Shown: positions 1 through 5,451 of the stretch, piece by piece
How positions within the stretch are numbered: the first letter of the stretch is position 1
How the letters are laid out: each line of letters begins with the position of its first letter
DNA from: Hyphomicrobiales bacterium
GTDB taxonomy: Bacteria; Pseudomonadota; Alphaproteobacteria; Rhizobiales; Aestuariivirgaceae
Length of the DNA: 8,044 nucleotides
Reading direction: 5' to 3'
Assembly: GCA_023266715.1 (NCBI GenBank)
Contig: JAHFPK010000118.1
Span: 1 to 8,044 of the forward strand
Program-made: the position numbers and the translations under genes
Notes under the pieces: generated by a model
What the model was told of the DNA's origin: nothing
Database searches by the model: none
Seen by the model: the letters and a program-made list of their open reading frames with translations, nothing else

Positions 1-83
1 AGGATGCGGTCGAGTTCGCCATTGGCCAGCGCGCCTGCGGTCAGCAAGAAAAGGCTGGCAACAACGGTGAGTACTCTGTTCAT
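1..83 (-). CDS. Exported protein of unknown function, N-terminal fragment
   Basis: Only the first 27 codons are inside the window; the gene continues past the left edge. The translation begins MNRVLTVVASLFLLTAGALA and continues NGELDRI. This is a textbook short Sec signal peptide: a positive residue at position 3, a hydrophobic core at about residues 4-18, and a likely signal peptidase I site after ALA at residue 20. The product is therefore probably exported to the periplasm or envelope; there is no lipobox cysteine. No ribosome binding site stands out; a weak GGTGG lies about 15 nt upstream. The gene lies 54 nt downstream of the aldo/keto reductase gene on the same strand, so the two may be co-transcribed. 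The mature part is too short to identify a family. The reading of this ORF as a gene rests on the signal peptide alone. Confidence 0.6.
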   Translation of the reverse strand, partial: MNRVLTVVASLFLLTAGALANGELDRI

Positions 84-137
84 GACGTCATGTTGCCACC
101 GCAACTTGGAGCGATCAAGCAATGGGCACTTTCGGTG

Positions 138-1118
138 TTATCTGTTTAATGACACCATCGACGACGCTTGATACCTGTCGCCTGCGGCGGCCCCACGCGG
201 AATGGCGTTGGATAGTTTCTCGATTTCCGCATTGCTCAGCTTGATATCTGCCGCGGCGACGTTTTCTTCCAGATAGGCGCGGCGTTTCGTGCCGGGAATG
301 GGAACCACGTCCTGACCCTGGGCCAGAACCCAAGCGAGCGCCACCTGTCCGGGTTTCACGCCTTTTTCAGCCGCAACTGACTCAACCGCGCTGAGCAGGC
401 CGAGGTTGTTCTCCAGATTTTCGCCCTGGAAGCGCGGCGTATTACGGCGGTAGTCCTTTGCGTCGATGTCGTCGGTTGATCTGAACCGGCCCGTGAAAAA
501 GCCGCGGCCCAGGGGGCTGTAGGGAACCAGCCCGATGCCAAGCTTGCGGATCGTGGGCAGGATCTCTTCTTCAACATCGCGGCTCCACAGGGAATATTCG
601 GTTTGGAGCGCCGCGATGGGATGCACTTTTTGGGCCCGCTCAATGGTTTTGGCCGCTGCTTCCGAAAGGCCGAGATGGCGCACCTTGCCCTGACGTACAA
701 GTTCAGCCATCGCTCCCACCGTGTCCTCGATGGGCGTATTGGCATCAACGCGGTGCTGGTAATAGAGGTCGATCACCTCGATGCCCAGCCGCTTCAGGCT
801 TTCCTCGCAACACCTGCGCACATAGTCGGGCTTGCCGTTGACGCCGAGGAATTCGCCATTGGCGCCCCGCATGTTGCCAAATTTGGTAGCGATGACAAAC
901 TTGTCACGCTTGCCCTTGATGGCCTTGTGGACAAGTTCCTCATTGGCTCCGACACCGTACATATCGGCTGTATCAAGAAAATTGACGCCGAGCTCAAGGG
1001 CGCGGTGGATGGTGGCGATTGATTCCGCGTCATCGCGGCCCGCATAGAATTCCGACATGCCCATGCAGCCCAAGCCTTCGGCTGAAACGGAAAGTGACGC
1101 CAGTTTACGTTGCTGCAT
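138..1118 (-). CDS. Aldo/keto reductase (AKR13/YakC-like)
   Basis: A 326-residue protein that should reduce an aldehyde or ketone with NADPH in the cytosol; the substrate is unknown. The classical AKR catalytic tetrad is visible as D49 and Y54 in LDTADMYG, K79 in ATKFG and H122 in YYQHRVD. Further family marks are GLGCMGMS (15-22), the LGLSEA strand, YSPLGRGFFTG, and the cofactor-binding IPGTKRRAYLEENVAA near the C-terminus. The length is normal for (beta/alpha)8-barrel reductases (about 310-335). The start at MQQRK is chosen because AGGAGG lies 9 nt upstream and the family homology begins there; the frame stays open 58 codons further upstream, but that part looks non-coding. The gene is divergent from acpP and has an operator-like palindrome immediately upstream of its ribosome binding site. 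The fold and family are secure; the subfamily is inferred from remembered consensus. Confidence 0.93.
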   Translation of the reverse strand: MQQRKLASLSVSAEGLGCMGMSEFYAGRDDAESIATIHRALELGVNFLDTADMYGVGANEELVHKAIKGKRDKFVIATKFGNMRGANGEFLGVNGKPDYVRRCCEESLKRLGIEVIDLYYQHRVDANTPIEDTVGAMAELVRQGKVRHLGLSEAAAKTIERAQKVHPIAALQTEYSLWSRDVEEEILPTIRKLGIGLVPYSPLGRGFFTGRFRSTDDIDAKDYRRNTPRFQGENLENNLGLLSAVESVAAEKGVKPGQVALAWVLAQGQDVVPIPGTKRRAYLEENVAAADIKLSNAEIEKLSNAIPRGAAAGDRYQASSMVSLNR

Positions 1119-1127
1119 GGCCTTGGG

Positions 1128-1133
1128 CCTCCT
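1128..1133 (-). promoter_or_regulatory. Ribosome binding site of the aldo/keto reductase
   Basis: AGGAGG on the minus strand, a perfect anti-Shine-Dalgarno match, ends 9 nt before the ATG at 1118-1116. It decides the start codon against the 58-codon upstream extension of the open frame. Confidence 0.85.
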
Positions 1134-1135
1134 GA

Positions 1136-1156
1136 TTGTGTGGATTGTCCGCACAA
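1136..1156. promoter_or_regulatory. Operator-like palindrome upstream of the aldo/keto reductase
   Basis: Arms TTGTGTGGA (1136-1144) and TCCGCACAA (1148-1156) are inverted copies with one mismatch around a 3-nt centre. The element starts 2 nt upstream of the reductase Shine-Dalgarno and 18 nt upstream of its ATG, a position expected for a repressor operator overlapping the transcription start or the leader. It could also form a small hairpin in the leader mRNA. The two half-sites, about one helical turn apart, suit a dimeric TetR-, MarR- or LacI-type regulator; no regulator gene is in the window, so the binding protein is unknown. Confidence 0.4.
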
Positions 1157-1281
1157 GATGGGGCGGCAAATGGCAGTCTGCAAGGCCCAAAATAATCCCC
1201 CTTTTGCCGGAATTGGATTCTGTGGTAGTTAGCGGGTAGGCACAAGGGGGAACCACCACAAAACCGGGTGTCCAACCTAAG

Positions 1282-1287
1282 TATAAT
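1282..1287 (+). promoter_or_regulatory. Candidate -10 box for acpP
   Basis: A perfect TATAAT lies 25 nt upstream of the acpP ATG, which would give a leader of roughly 18-20 nt and leave the Shine-Dalgarno AAGGA (1299-1303) intact. No convincing TTGACA-like -35 hexamer is seen at 16-18 nt spacing, nor an extended TG motif. The match could therefore be partly fortuitous, although the position fits well for a highly expressed gene. Confidence 0.45.
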
Positions 1288-1312
1288 TCCAAGCAAACAA
1301 GGACGATTAAAC

Positions 1313-1549
1313 ATGAGTGACGTTGCTGAGCGGGTAAAGAAGATCGTTGTCGAGCACCTCGGTGTGGATGGCGACAAGGTCAAGACCGAGGCAAGTTTCA
1401 TTGACGACCTCGGCGCCGACAGCCTCGACACGGTTGAGCTCGTCATGGCTTTTGAAGAAGAATTCGCCATTGAAATTCCCGATGACGCTGCCGAAACAAT
1501 CCAGACTGTTGGCGATGCAGTGAAATTTATTGAAAAGGCCGCTGCTTGA
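1313..1549 (+). CDS. acpP: Acyl carrier protein
   Basis: A 78-residue acidic protein that carries growing acyl chains on a phosphopantetheine arm during type II fatty acid synthesis in the cytosol, and supplies acyl groups for phospholipid and lipid A synthesis. The prosthetic group attaches to S37 within the hallmark GADSLD motif (34-39). It is followed by the conserved helix II region TVELVMAFEEEFAIEIPDD, which contacts partner enzymes. The length is exactly that of typical bacterial AcpP. The start at MSDVAERV is supported by AAGGA at 1299-1303, 9 nt upstream; the 15-codon extension of the open frame overlaps the probable promoter and is not family-like. fabF follows after a terminator, so acpP is probably mostly a monocistronic message from its own promoter. 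fabD and fabG, which often precede acpP, are not adjacent here. Confidence 0.98.
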   Translation: MSDVAERVKKIVVEHLGVDGDKVKTEASFIDDLGADSLDTVELVMAFEEEFAIEIPDDAAETIQTVGDAVKFIEKAAA

Positions 1550-1588
1550 AGCCGGTGCCGCGCGACGGTGCAGCATTTGTCATTCGCC

Positions 1589-1633
1589 ACGCGGGGGCAG
1601 GGATTTGAAACGCCCTGGCCCCCGCGTTTTATT
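1589..1633 (+). terminator. Intrinsic terminator between acpP and fabF
   Basis: The left arm ACGCGGGGGC (1589-1598) plus AGGG (1599-1602) pairs with CCCT (1613-1616) plus GCCCCCGCGT (1618-1627). The only imperfection is a bulged G at 1617, and the loop is 10 nt. The stem is followed by TTTTATT. This is a strong GC-rich intrinsic terminator lying 40 nt after the acpP stop and ending about 15 nt before the fabF ATG. It should end most acpP transcripts and let only a fraction read through into fabF, unless fabF has its own promoter, which I do not see. Confidence 0.88.
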
Positions 1634-1647
1634 GTGAAAGGGGACGC

Positions 1648-2913
1648 ATGCGTCGTGTCGTAGTGACCGGATTGGGGATTGTAACGCCCCTTGCCACCGG
1701 AGTTGAAGAAACGTGGTCCCGCATGTTAGCGGCTGAGTCAGGCGCAGGCCCCATCACCAAGTTTGATGCATCTGATTTGCCCTGCCGCATCGCCTTTGAG
1801 GTGAAGCGCGGGGATGGCAGCAATGGCACCCTGAAGCTGGACGATTGGCTCGATGGCAAGGAGCAGCGTCGCAACGATGATTTCATCCAGTATGCGTTGA
1901 TTGCGGCCCAGCAGGCATTTGAAGATTCAGGCCATGAAATCAAGACGCCGGAGCAGCAGTACCGCGCTGGCGTGCTGGTTGGATCTGGCATCGGCGGTCT
2001 TCCCAGCATTGAAGAAAACACCATCCTCATGCATGAAAAGGGCCCGCGCCGCATCAGCCCGTTCTTCATTCCCGGCTCCCTTATCAATCTGGCTTCCGGC
2101 CAGATTTCCATTGCCCACGGTCTAAAAGGCCCGAACCATGCAGTTGTCACCGCCTGTTCGTCAGGCACCCATGCCATTGGAGATGCGGCCCGCCTGATAG
2201 CCCTCGACGATGCCGATGTGATGTTTGCCGGAGGCGCCGAAAGCTGCATCAATCGCCTGGGAATAGCTGGATTTGCCGCCTGCAAGGCTTTGTCAACAAA
2301 TTTCAATGATACGCCCACCAAGGCTTCGCGCCCCTACGACAAGGACCGCGATGGTTTTGTGATGGGTGAGGGCGCAGGCATGTTGATCCTCGAAGAACTG
2401 GAACATGCCAAAGCGCGCGGTGCACGAATTTATGCCGAGATCGTGGGTTATGGCATGTCGGGTGACGCCTATCACATCACTTCGCCACCAGAAGATGGCG
2501 ATGGTGCTTTTCGTTGCATGAAGGCCGCTTTGAAGCGGGCAGGCATTGCAGCAACCGAAATTGATTACATCAACGCCCACGGCACGTCCACGCCGGTAGG
2601 TGATGAAATCGAGCTGCGTTCCGTGGAGCGCATCATGGGGAACCAAGTCGAACGCTTGTCCATGTCCTCCACCAAATCCTCCACCGGCCATTTGCTCGGT
2701 GCGGCAGGTGCGGTAGAAGCCATATTTTCAATTCTCGCAATTCGTGACAATGTGTGCCCGCCGACCTTGAATTTGGACCATCCATCGATTTCCACAAGCA
2801 TTGATCTCGTTCCAAACCGCCCACGAAAGAAAGAGATCAACATAGTTCTGTCCAATTCTTTTGGTTTTGGTGGTACAAATGCGTCAATCGTCATACGCCG
2901 CTTTGCGGGCTAA
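1648..2913 (+). CDS. fabF: 3-oxoacyl-[acyl-carrier-protein] synthase II (KASII)
   Basis: A 421-residue condensing enzyme that elongates acyl-ACP with malonyl-ACP by decarboxylative Claisen condensation; FabF enzymes typically set the share of C18 products such as vaccenate. The thiolase-fold catalytic residues are visible: C170 in VVTACSSGTHA, H311 in NAHGTSTPVGD, K343 and H348 in TKSSTGHLLGAAG, and the C-terminal SFGFGGTN loop (404-411). The opening VVVTGLGIVTPL is the standard KAS N-terminus, and the length is slightly above the usual 412-420. The Shine-Dalgarno AAGGGG is at 1638-1643. It lies downstream of acpP, behind the terminator, and 18 nt upstream of mltG, with which it probably shares a message. 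FabF is preferred over FabB because of the gene context and the length. Confidence 0.97.
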   Translation: MRRVVVTGLGIVTPLATGVEETWSRMLAAESGAGPITKFDASDLPCRIAFEVKRGDGSNGTLKLDDWLDGKEQRRNDDFIQYALIAAQQAFEDSGHEIKTPEQQYRAGVLVGSGIGGLPSIEENTILMHEKGPRRISPFFIPGSLINLASGQISIAHGLKGPNHAVVTACSSGTHAIGDAARLIALDDADVMFAGGAESCINRLGIAGFAACKALSTNFNDTPTKASRPYDKDRDGFVMGEGAGMLILEELEHAKARGARIYAEIVGYGMSGDAYHITSPPEDGDGAFRCMKAALKRAGIAATEIDYINAHGTSTPVGDEIELRSVERIMGNQVERLSMSSTKSSTGHLLGAAGAVEAIFSILAIRDNVCPPTLNLDHPSISTSIDLVPNRPRKKEINIVLSNSFGFGGTNASIVIRRFAG

Positions 2914-2918
2914 TACTG

Positions 2919-2925
2919 AGGAGGG
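2919..2925 (+). promoter_or_regulatory. Ribosome binding site of mltG, fixing a TTG start
   Basis: AGGAGGG lies in the 18-nt gap between fabF and mltG, with a 6-nt spacing to TTG at 2932. The first in-frame ATG (2953) would be 27 nt away from this site, so TTG is the better start. Confidence 0.75.
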
Positions 2926-2931
2926 CGAGAT

Positions 2932-4305
2932 TTGGCTCAACGCGCTGGACCAATGCGGGTACCTGATCCGATCATAAGCAGAACTCGGAAGTCGGCTTTC
3001 TCGCGCGTGTTGCGGTCGCTGATGATAATTGCCTTGGTGGCTGGGGCGATTGCCGGCGTTGCTGTAGTATTTGCCTACGTACAGTTCACTGCCAAGGGCC
3101 CGCTGGTAGCCAACACCGTCTATCAGGTGAATTCAGGCTTGAAGCGGTCGGAAATTGGCGTGCAATTGCAGGACGCAGGCATCGTTCGCAGCGCCAGCAT
3201 CTTTACCGCAGCGGCCTATGTGAATGGCGCCTTCGGCGGCCGTCTTAAGGCTGGCGAGTATGAGTTTCCGGCCAATGCCAGCATTGACCAGGTGTTATCG
3301 ATTATCACAAGCGGGCGGGCTGTTACTTACAAGGTAACAATACCGGAAGGCTGGACCACCCAAATGGCCGTGGCGCGTGTCACCGAAAACGATGTTCTCA
3401 CCGGCGAAGTGACGGCAGTGCCGGCTGAAGGCGCAATCCTGCCTGAAACCTACGTGTTTCGCCGCGGGCTGACCCGCCAGAAAATGCTGGATGACATGCA
3501 GGCCGCCCAAACCGAGATGCTCGACGAAGCCTGGAAGGCGAGCGCTGTAAGCAGCGTTTTGAAGACAAAGGAAGAAGCGGTAATCTTGGCCTCCATTGTC
3601 GAGAAGGAAACCGGCATTCCTAGGGAACGTCCGCTGGTGGCTTCTGTGTTTCTTAATCGTTTGAAGCAAGGCATTCGACTGCAGTCGGACCCAACAATTA
3701 TTTATGGTTTGGTGGGCGGCAAAGGCAAGCTTGATCGTGCCTTGACCAAAGATGATCTGATCTCAGACACGCCTTACAATACTTACAGAATAGCTGGCTT
3801 GCCTCCTGGCCCCATTTCAAATCCGGGCCGAGCCTCGCTCGAAGCCGTGCTCAATCCGCCCGATACAGGTTATCTCTATTTTGTTGCCGACGGTTCTGGC
3901 GGCCATGCCTTTGCCAAGACCCTGGAAGAGCACTTCGTCAATGTTGCGAAATGGCGGGCTATTAAAAATTTTCAGGCCTCCCTTCAAACGACGATAACCT
4001 CGACCGAATCTGTGCCAGATGGCCTGCCAACGCCCCCGACACCCCCAATGCCGCCTGCTGTCGTTGCGGTGGCACAACCCGCAGTGCCAGCAAATCCTGT
4101 TGAGGTAGCCGCTGCAAATCCTGTTGAGGTAGCCGCTGCAAAACCTGTTGAATCTGCCCCGGCAACGCCTGAGACGACAACGCCCTCCATTGTAAAACCC
4201 ATTGCCAAGCCAGCCAATCTGGGAGCAGCAACATTAAAACCGGGAACATGGATACTTGTTGCAAATCAACTCGTTCCCATTCCAAGGCAGAAGCCGAAGC
4301 GATAG
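2932..4305 (+). CDS. mltG: Endolytic peptidoglycan transglycosylase MltG (YceG family)
   Basis: A 457-residue inner-membrane protein whose periplasmic domain cleaves nascent glycan strands, acting as a terminase of peptidoglycan polymerisation. A basic cytoplasmic N-terminus (about 1-30) precedes a single transmembrane helix at about 31-51. A LysM-like portion (about 60-130) is followed by the catalytic YceG domain. ASIVEKETG (220-228) carries the expected catalytic glutamate E224, and LQSDPTIIYG, TPYNTYRIAGLPPGPISNPG and YLYFVADGSGGHAF are family signatures. After about residue 350 there is a roughly 105-residue low-complexity Pro/Ala/Val tail that E. coli MltG lacks. It includes a perfect in-frame repeat at 387-402 and ends in basic, proline-containing residues. 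The start is TTG, chosen by the AGGAGGG Shine-Dalgarno. It faces the epimerase gene with only 12 nt between the stops and no terminator. Confidence 0.95.
   Translation: MAQRAGPMRVPDPIISRTRKSAFSRVLRSLMIIALVAGAIAGVAVVFAYVQFTAKGPLVANTVYQVNSGLKRSEIGVQLQDAGIVRSASIFTAAAYVNGAFGGRLKAGEYEFPANASIDQVLSIITSGRAVTYKVTIPEGWTTQMAVARVTENDVLTGEVTAVPAEGAILPETYVFRRGLTRQKMLDDMQAAQTEMLDEAWKASAVSSVLKTKEEAVILASIVEKETGIPRERPLVASVFLNRLKQGIRLQSDPTIIYGLVGGKGKLDRALTKDDLISDTPYNTYRIAGLPPGPISNPGRASLEAVLNPPDTGYLYFVADGSGGHAFAKTLEEHFVNVAKWRAIKNFQASLQTTITSTESVPDGLPTPPTPPMPPAVVAVAQPAVPANPVEVAAANPVEVAAAKPVESAPATPETTTPSIVKPIAKPANLGAATLKPGTWILVANQLVPIPRQKPKR
4090..4155 (+). repeat. 24-bp tandem duplication inside the mltG tail
   Basis: Positions 4090-4113 and 4114-4137 are identical 24-bp units, followed by a degenerate partial third unit at 4138-4155. 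Each full unit encodes ANPVEVAA (residues 387-394 and 395-402), and the third encodes AKPVES. Perfect nucleotide identity including wobble bases points to a recent slippage or unequal-crossing-over duplication in a disordered region, where length change is tolerated. Confidence 0.95.
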
Positions 4306-4317
4306 CCTGCTCTAAAT

Positions 4318-5208
4318 TCAATTCACATATTTGCGCCAGTTGTGCTCCTCGATGAAGCCCAATTGTTCGCGGATCTTGCGGTTTGACAATGGCGCTTCCT
4401 GGCCAACAAGGGCGCGGCGATGCGGCGTGTTCGGGCACCAGCGCTTGAGAAAGCCGGCTGTGTTTTCTCTGACGGTAATTGTATCATTCACCGCATTGAA
4501 AACCTGATATCCAAGCCCGTCCTTTCCCAGGCACAGATGGACAATCTGGCCAAGGTCGCGCGCATCAATGTAACTCCAGGCGTTACGCTTGCGCGACTTG
4601 GGATCGGCCATGAAACCCGGAAAGCGGTCATACTCATGGGGCTCAATCACATTGCCGATGCGTAGCGCATAAATATCCGCGCCGTATCGCATGGCGAAAG
4701 CCCGTGCGGTTTTTTCATTGACCACCTTGGACAAACCGTAACTGTCCATCGGGTCTATATCGTAATCCTCTTCCAGTGGAAAATGATGATAATCCTTATC
4801 GCCCTCGGCAAAGCAAACGCCATAGGTTGTTTCACTTGAGGCGATGATGATCTTGCGGATGCCAAGCTTTACCGCGGCCTCAATGACATTGTAGGTGCTT
4901 ACCACGTTGGCCGAAAACGTGACATTGTCGGGCTGCAGCAAAATCCGGGGAATTGCCGCAAAATGGACGACCGCATCAATCTTGGCGGGGCCCTTGCCAG
5001 TGTTAAAGCCCGCAAAGTCAAAATGCGCCGAAAGCGCATTGAAAACCTGCCCGCTGTCGGTGACATCGGTAATGAGGGTATTCACCCCGAGGCAGTCCAA
5101 AGGTTTGAGGTCAAGATTGAGGATGTCATAGCCCTTGGCCTTGAGCCACGGCACAACATGCCGCCCCGCCTTGCCTGAACCGCCGGTAAAAACAATGCGC
5201 TTGGTCAT
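4318..5208 (-). CDS. NAD-dependent epimerase/dehydratase (extended SDR)
   Basis: A 296-residue Rossmann-fold enzyme of the extended short-chain dehydrogenase/reductase class, probably acting on a nucleotide sugar, sugar or sugar acid; the substrate cannot be told. The nucleotide-binding motif TGGSGKAG is at 8-15, with an acidic D33 after the second strand that favours NAD(H). VHFAAIP (81-87) matches the adenine-ring strand. S124/S125 in IIASSETTYG and Y157/K161 in YGLSK form the catalytic triad. RIGNVIEP and the WSYIDARDLGQ region are also typical. The length is short for UDP-galactose 4-epimerases (about 330) and nearer to uronate-dehydrogenase-like SDRs. AGAGGA 5 nt upstream supports this start over a 59-codon longer open frame. 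It lies on the opposite strand between mltG and yicC, which suggests insertion into an otherwise conserved cluster. Confidence 0.92.
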   Translation of the reverse strand: MTKRIVFTGGSGKAGRHVVPWLKAKGYDILNLDLKPLDCLGVNTLITDVTDSGQVFNALSAHFDFAGFNTGKGPAKIDAVVHFAAIPRILLQPDNVTFSANVVSTYNVIEAAVKLGIRKIIIASSETTYGVCFAEGDKDYHHFPLEEDYDIDPMDSYGLSKVVNEKTARAFAMRYGADIYALRIGNVIEPHEYDRFPGFMADPKSRKRNAWSYIDARDLGQIVHLCLGKDGLGYQVFNAVNDTITVRENTAGFLKRWCPNTPHRRALVGQEAPLSNRKIREQLGFIEEHNWRKYVN

Positions 5209-5213
5209 CGATA

Positions 5214-5219
5214 TCCTCT
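5214..5219 (-). promoter_or_regulatory. Ribosome binding site of the epimerase gene
   Basis: AGAGGA on the minus strand ends 5 nt before the ATG at 5208-5206 and selects the MTKRIVF start over the upstream in-frame ATG at 5385. Confidence 0.75.
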
Positions 5220-5241
5220 GGTTGCTGATGGGATGACGCGT

Positions 5242-5247
5242 AGTATA
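5242..5247 (-). promoter_or_regulatory. Candidate -10 box for the epimerase gene
   Basis: TATACT on the minus strand, 33 nt upstream of the epimerase ATG, is one base from the sigma-70 consensus and suitably placed. I see no good -35 hexamer at the right spacing, so this is only a candidate. Confidence 0.3.
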
Positions 5248-5302
5248 AGGTCTAACGGGCCGCTGGCGAGGACTAAAGTGGAGTAGAGGCCAGCCAGCTG
5301 CC

Positions 5303-5352
5303 GGAGCAAAACCCGGCGAAGTTGCATGACTTCGCCGACAAGGATTTGCTCC
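5303..5352. other. Large imperfect hairpin in the epimerase-yicC spacer
   Basis: The outer arms GGAGCAAA (5303-5310) and TTTGCTCC (5345-5352) pair perfectly over 8 bp. After an A-A mismatch, CC (5312-5313) pairs with GG (5342-5343). A 4-nt bulge ACAA (5338-5341) follows, and then the perfect 9-bp inner stem CGGCGAAGT (5314-5322) with ACTTCGCCG (5329-5337) closes a 6-nt loop TGCATG. In all about 19 base pairs form within 50 nt. On the plus strand it would lie in the yicC leader, ending 99 nt before the ATG, with no T-run after it. On the minus strand the inner stem is followed by GGTTTT, so a weak terminator reading in that direction is possible. Its function is unknown: a leader RNA structure, a small RNA or its terminator, a dispersed palindromic repeat or a protein site are all possible. 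Confidence 0.6.
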
Positions 5353-5382
5353 AACGTATTGAAGTGGCGCGATTCCTTTCGT

Positions 5383-5400
5383 CATGGTGATTCCACCATG
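5383..5400. other. Second perfect hairpin upstream of yicC
   Basis: CATGGTG (5383-5389) and CACCATG (5394-5400) are perfect 7-bp inverted repeats around the 4-nt loop ATTC, ending 51 nt before the yicC ATG. It has no T-run and is not a terminator. It may be part of the same structured leader as the larger hairpin at 5303-5352, or an operator. Confidence 0.45.
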
Positions 5401-5451
5401 CCGGGAAGCGCGCTAGACTTTCCACAAATTGATTCTGGCGACGGGGACGAT

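Noticed and set aside
81..92. Perfect 12-bp palindrome CATGACGTCATG over the start codon of the left-edge gene
   Set aside because: A six-base-arm palindrome without spacer is expected about twice by chance in a window of this size, and nothing else supports a site here.
92..105. Small hairpin GTTGC-CACC-GCAAC between the reductase and the left-edge gene
   Set aside because: The 5-bp stem is short and has no T-run on either strand, so it is not a credible terminator.
1119..1292. 58-codon N-terminal extension of the aldo/keto reductase frame
   Set aside because: It runs through the divergent promoter region and the palindrome, has no family similarity, and the ATG at 1118 has an ideal ribosome binding site.
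1629..2321. 230-codon minus-strand open frame opposite fabF
   Set aside because: fabF is unmistakable on the plus strand; the antisense frame has Ser/Pro/Arg-rich composition typical of shadow frames.
3962..4438. Long minus-strand open frame opposite the mltG tail, Gln/Leu rich
   Set aside because: It is a shadow of the repetitive Pro/Ala codons of mltG and overlaps both the mltG and epimerase genes; no ribosome binding site or family features.
5209..5385. 59-codon N-terminal extension of the epimerase frame
   Set aside because: The Rossmann motif begins normally from the start at 5208, which has a good Shine-Dalgarno; the extension lies in the hairpin spacer and resembles no protein family.
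5326..5451. 42-codon N-terminal extension of yicC
   Set aside because: It begins inside the loop of the large hairpin. YicC proteins start just before the SMTGFA motif, as at 5452.
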